Position numbers and translations under genes: made by a program. The notes beneath the pieces are model-generated. The model searched no databases and was not told the DNA's origin. It saw nothing but the letters and a program-made list of their open reading frames with translations. This document shows positions 13,375-20,860 of a stretch of DNA of 20,860 nt, one piece after another (within the stretch, counting starts at the first letter, position 1; every line of letters starts with the position of its first letter). This stretch comes from Folioceros fuciformis (Eukaryota; Anthocerotophyta; Anthocerotopsida; Anthocerotales), in NCBI GenBank assembly GCA_049999805.1, contig JBNGIO010004583.1, positions 1 to 20,860 of the forward strand, given 5' to 3'.

Positions 13375-13723
13375 CTTCGCCAACGCGTGAGAGGAAGTGA
13401 ACGAGAAAACTTGAGAAGACCAGAGCTGATGCAGAAGCACTGAGGAATGACTTAAGCATTCAACGAAAAGATTTAAAGTCAACTGTGAAGTTGAATGTGT
13501 GTTGCCTGAAATAGGCAGAGTGTTTGAACAATGTCCTCTGCATTTATGCCAGAACAACGATTAAAGGTGCCGTTCCCAACAAACAACAGCTACTTGATTT
13601 GGTGATCAAACGTTCATATCGAAAAGGCGGCTTAATTATGCCAGCATAACCTGTATTCAATGAGTGACGGTAGAATGCATCCTGCAAGGACGCTCCTTTG
13701 CGATTAATCAGTGCGACATTGGC
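13375..13723. promoter_or_regulatory. Divergent intergenic region, presumed shared promoter
   Basis: About 350 bp separate the two divergent start codons (ATG at 13374 on minus and 13724 on plus). No coding continues through it. I see no convincing TATA box or copy of the GC-rich palindrome. The promoter role is inferred from gene orientation only. Confidence 0.45.
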
Positions 13724-16700
13724 ATGGATTGGCAGGCTTCTTCCTCAGGCGACATGGTGCCTACGAAAACATCGGAGTTCAATTCTCAAGGTAGGCGACG
13801 ACTATAATTGAAGACAGGCATTTGTTTGTTGAAGTTGAAAGTCTCATCTTCTTTGTTCGCGTCTTGCTGCTTTGTTCCCGATATTCAGAAGGAATCGACA
13901 TCGACTTCCGACTGTCTCCTGTACGTCTGAGTCTTCTGGATGGCATCCATACTCTGGAAAGCCCATTGCGAACCCAGTATCCTTTCACACCAGTGACTAG
14001 GAAAACAACACCTCTAAAGCAAAATGCGGATCTCACAATCTTGGATGGGGACTTTGATGATTCGGATGTAGAAGGAATTGCGAGTGGACATCGGGTACCA
14101 GGAGAGTCAACCGGGGAGCGCTTCCAGCCCAAAGCCAAAGGAGGGGATGTCATGGCCGTAGACGCTGTTAGGACGATGGGCACATCGTCGCGAAAAACAT
14201 ACAATCTGAAACCATCATCCGAGCCCTTGATTGAAGTTCCTGGAGATCATTGACGCAGCCGGAAGAAAAAAATCTCGACTATACTTGAGGAAAAGCGCTC
14301 TAAGATCCGCATTTCTGCAAATTACCGTAGACTATGTTGTGCAAAGCAGTGTCTTAGATCCTTAGGTAAACCAGGCTTTCGGGATTTGACATACTGATTT
14401 CTAAACCTGTGCAGGACAGAGCAAGAAATGTTTTTGCAGACCCTGTTTCATGTCAAGCGTACTTCAGATGGACGCTCGACAGCGGTGGCTTTTCTTATTG
14501 GATCTGTTAAGATACACTGTTGTCGGGACGCCTTTAAACGAGTTTTATGTATCGGTGCGAACAGGTACGAGGCAGCAAAAGAAAGAGCTTTGGATAACAT
14601 TATGTGGGTGGGCTCTGTCCATGCAGAAAAGCGCACCCGGGACCACGCTATGGCTGCATGTGTTTAGATGGATCAATTATTTTGCCTCTTTGCAGAACGC
14701 ATGCCAAACATTGAAGTGTACCATCTTCCTGACTCGTACACAAAAGAGGAAATTTTTATGGAGTACAAGCAGCAAATGCAACGGGCGGAACAGTACAGTG
14801 TCTTATACCTGTCAATTGTGGGCTTCACATTTCTACAAGGTGCGAACTCCAAAGACCAACAGGTTTTCGCTCTATACAACCTGCGATTACCTGAAAAGGA
14901 ACATCAGAGCCGAGTCTGATAAGAAGAAACAAGGTATGTGACCGCGTTTTTTCAGTTACGTTTCATGTAGGCATTTGAAGTGCGCCGGTCGACCGGCGCC
15001 CTTTGCTCCATCCTTCCCTGATAAGTGCACCGATTGACCGGCGCACTTTTTCTTCCCATTGATGTTGAGAGTGCGCCGGTAGACCGGCGCACTCCCCCTA
15101 TTTCGTATCCTTCAGTTTTTCTTGTGACTGCGCATTGCTGGGTGTGCGCCGAATATACCGGCGCACTGCTTCCACTCCTTCTCACAAAATGTAGGGATTG
15201 ACTGCTCTGTTGAAGGTGTGTGCTGGTCTACCGGTGCACACCCACCAGTTCACACACTTTTTCCTTATTCTTATGTGTAGGTCTTTGCTATTTTTTGTAG
15301 AGGGCTTTAAATCTGACTTGAAGCTCCATCAAAATAGACTGAAGGCAGAGCGTGAGAAGAGTATCAAACATCGGTTCAAATGTTATAGCGACCCCAGAAA
15401 GTACATTGGAATATCAGTGGGTGGTATGGATCAACCGAAGACTCAGTTGCCTTATTTCGTACGAGTACCCAAAGATTTGGCGGATGTTGGCCTCATTGAT
15501 GTCCATGTAGTAAGGTGTATAGTATACAACAAGACTTTGACACCAAAGCTCTTCATCGAGTTCGGCAACATTCGAAAAAATGGGAACTTAAAAATATCAA
15601 TTATTCAGGGCGTGATTCACGCGTACGAAGGCTTGCTTCCCGGAGTGCTATATTTGCAGCTAGACAACACGGCACGGGAGAACAAAAACGCGTTGCTATT
15701 TTCTTATTTCAATATGTTAGTGGAATAGCGGGTTTTTTTTAAGATAAAAGTCGGATTCCTACTAGTAGGGCACACGCATGACTAGGTTGATCAGATGTTT
15801 TCTAGGTTTTCAACGGCACTCGGTTGGAAGGAAGCTTTGACTTTACCAAAAATGATTGCAATTATGCAGAGCGCGTATACCCCCATGCCAGACGTTCAAG
15901 AGGTGAACGAGGTTCCAGACTTCAGAAAGTTTGTTTGGCCTATACCCTATGGGAAAGCAGGATATCAGAGTGTTGCAGCGGTTAATCAGCTGCATAACAT
16001 ATCGTTTCAACACCAATTTAAGGTCACAAAAGAGAGTCGCGGAGATCGTGGACCTGGTACAATTACAGGAGGAAAACAATATTCTACTGATCAATATTGG
16101 TCGCCTGATGAAGATATAGAACTCCTGAAAGTAGTTCTGGAGAGGAATATGAAAGCCGCTCCACTGATGCATCTGCAGGTGAGAAGTAGGAAACAAAAGA
16201 GTATTACGGACAATGTGCCAGGATATAATCTATTGCAGATTCGATCAAGATTGGAGTTCAAATTACGCCAGCACTTAGATCTGGGCGAAGACATTTGGTG
16301 GGATTCATTTTGGGCCAAGCAAGAGGCCATCGTTCAAATTATTAATTCGGGTGTAGAGCAAGACCTTGAGTGGCCATGGTGATGGTATAATCGTGACGAG
16401 GCAGAGTTGTTAAACACCCCGTTACTCGTGCCAGATGCTTTGGTATTGGAAAACCCACGGATACGAGAAGTTCCTAGAAGAGATATGTATGTGGGGCCAT
16501 ATAGAAGAGACGCACACGTTCGGAACGATGTTGACAGCTTTAGTGGAGATGTATCAAAGATCGAAGCAGGGCACATGATTGTTGTCCCATGCAAGACAGA
16601 CGTAGACAACAGGCCTTTTTGAATCGCCAAAGTGCTGGACACGCAGAAGGAAAATGACACTCAAAATATCACAGTCCATTGGTGGGTCACGAAATGTTCA

Positions 16701-16985
16701 GATGCATTTGAAGGCCGATATCAAGAGGAGATGATATTGCCGAATGAAGACCCTACCATGGGTTCTAGACGAGGACGTAAGCGACGGCCAAGCAGAAGAC
16801 TTCGGAAGCATATTGACACAATATCTGTCGCGAACACTTTTATTTTAGCGTATGGATTTGAGTTGACTCGTAAAAAACAGCTGCACGCTCGCACTCGAAA
16901 CCTTATCAGAAAGAACTTGTACGTGCTTAGGCGAGATCAAGAAAACCGTGTAGATGAACTTGATGACGACCTCGCAGAAACTTAG
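13724..16985 (+). pseudogene. DUF7869-like transposase/integrase-like protein (decayed), four exons
   Basis: Exons 13724-13790, 13889-14365, 14415-14933 and 15301-16985; all three junctions keep phase and use GT-AG. The product would be about 915 residues. The start reads MDWQASSSGDMVPTKTSEF; an alternative in-frame ATG is at 13754. Exon 2 ends in a Cys-rich segment (RRLCCAKQCLRSL). Exon 3 has HCCRDAFKRVLCIGANRYE and WASHFYKVRTPKTNRFSL. Exon 4 carries the core: VGGMDQPKTQLPYF, YLQLDNTARENKN, FLLVGHTHD then VDQMFSRFS. These are spaced like an RNase H-fold catalytic site, which is inference. The C-terminus has PF, a stop, IAKVLD, then VHWWV and GRYQEEM, like a BAH-type reader. In-frame stops are TAG at 14665, 15726 and 15783 and TGA at 14251, 16380 and 16620. 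Frameshifts lie near 14505 and 14800. The family name is from memory and needs a profile search. Confidence 0.7.
14979..15242. repeat. Cluster of five GC-rich palindromes in the transposase-like gene's intron
   Basis: Copies near 14979-15002, 15024-15047, 15070-15093, 15144-15166 and 15215-15242, all inside intron 14934-15300. The copy at 15070-15093 is perfect (AGTGCGCCGGT, AG, ACCGGCGCACT); the others carry a few arm changes. The fifth uses the CT centre. Spacings are irregular (about 45-75 bp), unlike the 107-bp array in the other gene. Confidence 0.88.
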
Positions 16986-17216
16986 ACTATACCGGTTAAG
17001 TACTTTCATGTATACCACACTTCGTATATATGAACACTATTTGCAAAGAGCTGTGGTTGGCTATTCATAAGCACCCTTGTGGGGGTGCTCATAGAGAGCG
17101 GCTACTTCGGCTTAACTGTGCACTAGCCTAACCCTAACTCATTTTGAATAGTTGTGGTGCACTTTCCCCAGACCTGATCTAGGTGTTCACCAGCTACTCA
17201 TTGCTTCACCGGAAGG
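16986..17216. other. 3' flank of the transposase-like gene
   Basis: Non-coding. Contains a small inverted repeat near 17069-17090 (AGCACCC, short loop, GGGTGCT) that could form a hairpin after the stop codon. No polyadenylation signal is clear. Confidence 0.4.
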
Positions 17217-17274
17217 AGTGCGCCGGTAGACCGGCGCACTTCTGCTGTCTTCGCGCCGGTAGACCAGCGCACTC
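17217..17274. repeat. Two GC-rich palindromes, right outer copies
   Basis: A perfect copy at 17217-17240 (AGTGCGCCGGT, AG, ACCGGCGCACT) and an imperfect one at 17251-17274. They lie about 230 bp beyond the stop of the transposase-like gene, mirroring the single copy at 8715 beyond the other gene. Confidence 0.9.
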
Positions 17275-17574
17275 CTACCGTCCAGGGTTAAATGAGCGTT
17301 ATTGAAAAAGCTTTAACATTTTACAGTTTCAAGTAATTCTGATTTCAAAAAATATCATTCCGTCTACATGCAGACGGTAGTGTTAGACCAACCATGGAAT
17401 TGGATAAGATCAAAAAGTTTTACTGTTGGTAACTCGTAATTTCGGCTAGTTTCTGGATAAACATGACGAACAGACAATTTGGCGTGATCGTTTTTCCGTA
17501 GATTTGGGGGTAATCCACACCAAATAGCATGATTTCTGGATATGTGCCACCAAAAATGACGCAGAAAATGACCC

Positions 17575-17595
17575 TTTTTTTTTTTTTTTTTTTTT
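17575..17595. repeat. T21 homopolymer
   Basis: Twenty-one T in a row. It could be the poly-A tail of a minus-strand retroposed sequence, but no retroposon body or target-site duplication was recognised. Confidence 0.9.
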
Positions 17596-18193
17596 CGACT
17601 GTTAGGTGCAGACCTTGTCGCAAAGTCTCCACATGAGCACCACCTAAAGTTTCCAAAGCAGTGTGAACAGGACATGCATCACATTGTCATTGGATCCCAT
17701 ATAGTGTACATCATCTAAGTATAATGAATTTGAATACGACCTCTAAAACATTACCTAAAGCATATAGTACAACATAGGATCCATAACTAAAAATAACAAG
17801 ATTAGTATTAAAAAAAAAAAAGGCGAAAGGCTGTCGAGTGTGGCTCCCTTCAAGTATGCTTTGTCTAGGTTGCAAGACATGTTTTGTCTAGGAAAGGACA
17901 AAAGGGCGAAGGAAAGAGAGCAAACCCAAGCTGCCCCAAGATCGAAGAATGGTTTCATCTTAACTATAACTGATCCTACACATAACAACACACAACATAC
18001 TTGCTTTTTTAGGGTGCTCGGCGCATGGTGCGCTACAACTCCGTCCGGTGCCCAATATATGCGGGTTGCAAATAGACTGAGGCCTGCTGCATTTTAAGTA
18101 GGCCCTGAAAGGACAGGAGACTGAGCCATTGAGAGGAGCAATGAAGAATGCTCATTAAGAGCTTATTAAGTTTGCATTAGCATTAAGGGACGA

Positions 18194-18287
18194 ACTAAAC
18201 AACCCCTCTAAATTACATGAGCCTATGATTATGATATCTTACTAAACAACCCCTGTAAATGACATGAGCATATGATTATGATATCTT
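18194..18287. repeat. 47-bp direct repeat, two copies
   Basis: Adjacent copies at 18194-18240 and 18241-18287. Both start ACTAAACAACCCCT and end TATGATTATGATATCTT, with three differences or so. Confidence 0.9.
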
Positions 18288-18639
18288 ATCTCCTCACCAT
18301 CCATGGTTATAATTGCTTTCCTCGACTCTAAACAATCGTGGCACATCCAGCACGAATGAAATTCCATAATTGAGCATCTCGGCAAAGAGTTATGTTGTCC
18401 GTGCATTTTACATTCAATTCTAATGGAAACTATATAGTATCTTATCATTGCCCGCTCTTACACAAACATATCTATAAGATTGTCATCTTAATTAAGCTTT
18501 AAGTTCATAGGTGAGCACAAGATGGTTTAGGAGATCAGATTTGTTCACCTCTACAGTCTAGGAATTTGCAGATAGACTAACGCCTTACACAGTTGCGCGT
18601 GCAAGTGCGTACTCTGGATGTAGCTTGAGCTACGGATAA

Positions 18640-19275
<636 letters not shown>

Positions 19276-19363
19276 TGAGTGATATATGTTAAAGACATTT
19301 TCAAAGGCCAAGGGCCTTCAATGTGATTTATTTTAGGGCCCCAATGATCTATGTTTGACATAC

Positions 19364-19386
19364 AAGAGATATAACTTATATCTCTT
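19364..19386. repeat. Perfect 11-bp inverted repeat
   Basis: AAGAGATATAA, C, TTATATCTCTT. AT-rich, with a single-base centre and no adjacent gene. Confidence 0.9.
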
Positions 19387-20126
19387 AAACCTATATACGT
19401 TAAAGGTATATTTTTTTTCCTTCTGCACTTTGGATTGTGCTCTTTGCTAGCTTTAGAAGGCTGACTTTGGATGCGAGGGGGTGGTTTAGAAGGTGTTATG
19501 CTTGCATCCACCCATCTTCTGCTCGCGCTCGGAGATTTGGAGGCTTCAATAGTTGCATGCACATACATTGGGAGACAAATTGCTACCGCATCACTGCACC
19601 TCAATGGCCTATGGTATACCTGCCTACATGTGTGGGACTGAAGATGGAGAGCATGGCGTGTTGTGCTACCAAAGCTGGGTGTAGAGTTGCTAGTGGTGTG
19701 CGTTTTGCTTTGCTTGTGTAAGGTGGCGCGCTTCCCGTGATCGCAGCTACAACCAGTTATGTTTGGCCTCTTGGATTTGTCCCCTTTGCTTGATGCTTGC
19801 AGCATGAGTCCCACCCCCTCTCGCATTCCCACTATTGGTCTCTACCCATTGAACTACTGATGGCCTTGCTTTGTTGCTTGCAAAACCGCTTGTTGCTGCT
19901 GAGCTGGATTTGTCCAAACCCCCCTTCCCCCATGTGACCAAGTGTCCTCTATGGAAATTGATGATGAATTATAAGCAATTGGAAAGGCATCAAGACATGA
20001 GGTGTACAAGATGGAGGAGATAGTGGCTGAGGAACAGTGAGTAGAGGCTTTGGCTACACAAGTTTTTGTACAAGGGGACCCTTCTTCTAGGGGTGCAAAG
20101 TATATACTTGCCGGTGGAGCAGATGA

Positions 20127-20173
20127 AGAAGATGCCATGCAATGCAATGAGCTTGCATTGCATGGCATCTTCT
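20127..20173. repeat. Perfect 21-bp inverted repeat with 5-nt loop
   Basis: Arm one (20127-20147) starts AGAAGATGCCATGC. Arm two (20153-20173) is its exact reverse complement. The loop is TGAGC. A transcript would fold into a fully paired 21-bp hairpin. No gene is recognised around it. Confidence 0.92.
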
Positions 20174-20828
20174 GGGGTTAGCAAGGTCGTGGATCCATAG
20201 CTTAGGGATGAGGTAGCTGTGAGCTCCATTTCATTCCTATCGGAGGGAGGGAAAGCTGAAGTTATCTATGGAGTCGTCTCGCTAGCCTAGATCCCTTCTA
20301 AAGTTGTTTTGCAGACGAACGGACAAGAGGCTCACACCCCCCACGTTGCTAGGCATCAACCCTATCCAGCTATACAAGGCGATCCAATTGGTGATGGCAA
20401 GCAAGCTGGTGGTGACTGTGAGGAGTTGGAGGGCACGAAGTGCAAAGGTTTCAAGCAATACGACCAACATAGTGTTTGAAGAGCCCATAAATCAACCCGG
20501 CTCGCCAACTCTACTAGGGCATATGAGACAGATCCAAGCTCAACCTTAGTAGGCACCTTAGCAAGGCAAGAGAAGCGAGAGTTCTCGTTTTCAGCAAAGA
20601 TGTCTCAAGTCGGGCCTCAAGCCTTCAACAAGGATAGTGCCATGCACTCATTGACTTTGCAATATGCAAAATTACAAATGGTCCTTCGATTTTGAAGGCT
20701 CTCTACGATGCGGTGTAACTGTTAGGGTTTTGTTACCTTAAGTAGTTATAGCCCCTTTCACTCGTTATTTATCCTGTGGACTGTTTTATCAGCCATAGAT
20801 GCCTTTTCATTTTTAGGGTTTCTAGGGA

Positions 20829-20838
20829 TATATAAATA
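20829..20838 (+). promoter_or_regulatory. Possible TATA box at the window edge
   Basis: TATATAAATA, followed by GG. It is preceded by TAGGGTTTCTAGGGA. It could be the core promoter of a gene, or of an LTR retrotransposon, beginning beyond the window. No start site is visible. Confidence 0.3.
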
Positions 20839-20860
20839 GGCTCTTAATGGAGAGATAATA

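Larger units (their letters stand above)
8715..17274. mobile_element. Putative composite mobile element with ParB-methyltransferase and transposase-like genes
   Basis: The limits given are the outermost copies of a GC-rich palindrome that I find only in this interval; true termini and target-site duplications were not identified. Inside are two divergently transcribed intron-containing genes. One is a ParB-like plus DNA methyltransferase gene (minus strand), the other a transposase/integrase-like gene (plus strand). Palindromes lie in one intron of each gene and about 190-230 bp past the 3' end of each. Both genes are decayed by stops and a few frameshifts, so the copy is probably inactive. 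That it moves as one unit is inferred from organisation, not shown. Confidence 0.6.
19390..20860. other. No gene recognised
   Basis: Several open stretches on both strands (for example 19437-19721 plus, 19176-19832 minus, 20304-20549 plus) have no recognisable domain and unlike composition. They may be chance ORFs or transposon debris. Confidence 0.45.

Noticed and set aside
13124-13390. Plus-strand ORF of 88 codons
   Set aside because: It is antisense to exon 1 of the ParB-methyltransferase gene.
8926-16985. UAG reassigned to Gln in this genome
   Set aside because: CDC48 uses CAG/CAA for Gln throughout and terminates at TAG at the expected C-terminus. The broken genes also have frameshifts and TGA codons. 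Kept only as an alternative in the findings.
17840-18097. Small protein gene of 85 codons
   Set aside because: No recognisable motif, flanked by homopolymer runs, and no support beyond the open frame.

Overview
The window is nuclear DNA from a green plant-lineage eukaryote. A multi-exon plant-type CDC48 AAA-ATPase gene has short GT-AG introns. Around it lie a broken plastid-type HSP70 copy, a broken trihelix-like transcription-factor copy and repeat-rich DNA. The scaffold has N gaps at 4807-4816 and 10492-10591. A streptophyte (for example a charophyte alga such as Chara) would fit, but the species is a guess.

Layout. 1-3245 (+): CDC48, nine exons, missing only the first few codons. 3246-4426 (+): plastid-type HSP70 pseudogene. 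4430-6880: no gene, with tandem repeats of 35, 46 and about 90 bp. 6890-7650 (+): trihelix-like pseudogene. 7680-8238: three copies of a 179-bp satellite-like monomer. 8715-17274: a composite element described below. 17275-18710: no recognised gene. 18770-19126: a 357-bp copy of CDC48 exon 4 inserted in a small tandem array. 19390-20860: no recognised gene, one perfect 21-bp hairpin and a terminal TATA-like box.

The most interesting part is 8.7-17.3 kb. Two divergent, intron-bearing genes start about 350 bp apart. The minus-strand gene (13374 to 8926) encodes a ParB/sulfiredoxin-like domain followed by a permuted N6/N4-type DNA methyltransferase domain. This pairing is best known from phages and bacterial mobile elements. 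The plus-strand gene (13724 to 16985) encodes a transposase/integrase-like protein resembling the DUF7869 group, with a C-terminal module that may be BAH-like. At least eleven copies of a GC-rich, roughly 24-bp inverted repeat sit in one intron of each gene and just beyond both outer ends, and I found none elsewhere. I propose a large eukaryotic mobile element whose palindromes could be binding sites for its own ParB-like protein. That link is inference.

Both genes are broken, but in a patterned way. Long stretches stay in one frame, and the in-frame nonsense codons are 13 TAG, 3 TGA and no TAA. This fits CAG-to-TAG and CGA-to-TGA changes by deamination of methylated cytosine in CHG and CG contexts. 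The HSP70 pseudogene and the CDC48 fragment show the same C-to-T/G-to-A bias. All repeat units, splice sites and mismatches were read by eye; no database search was run.
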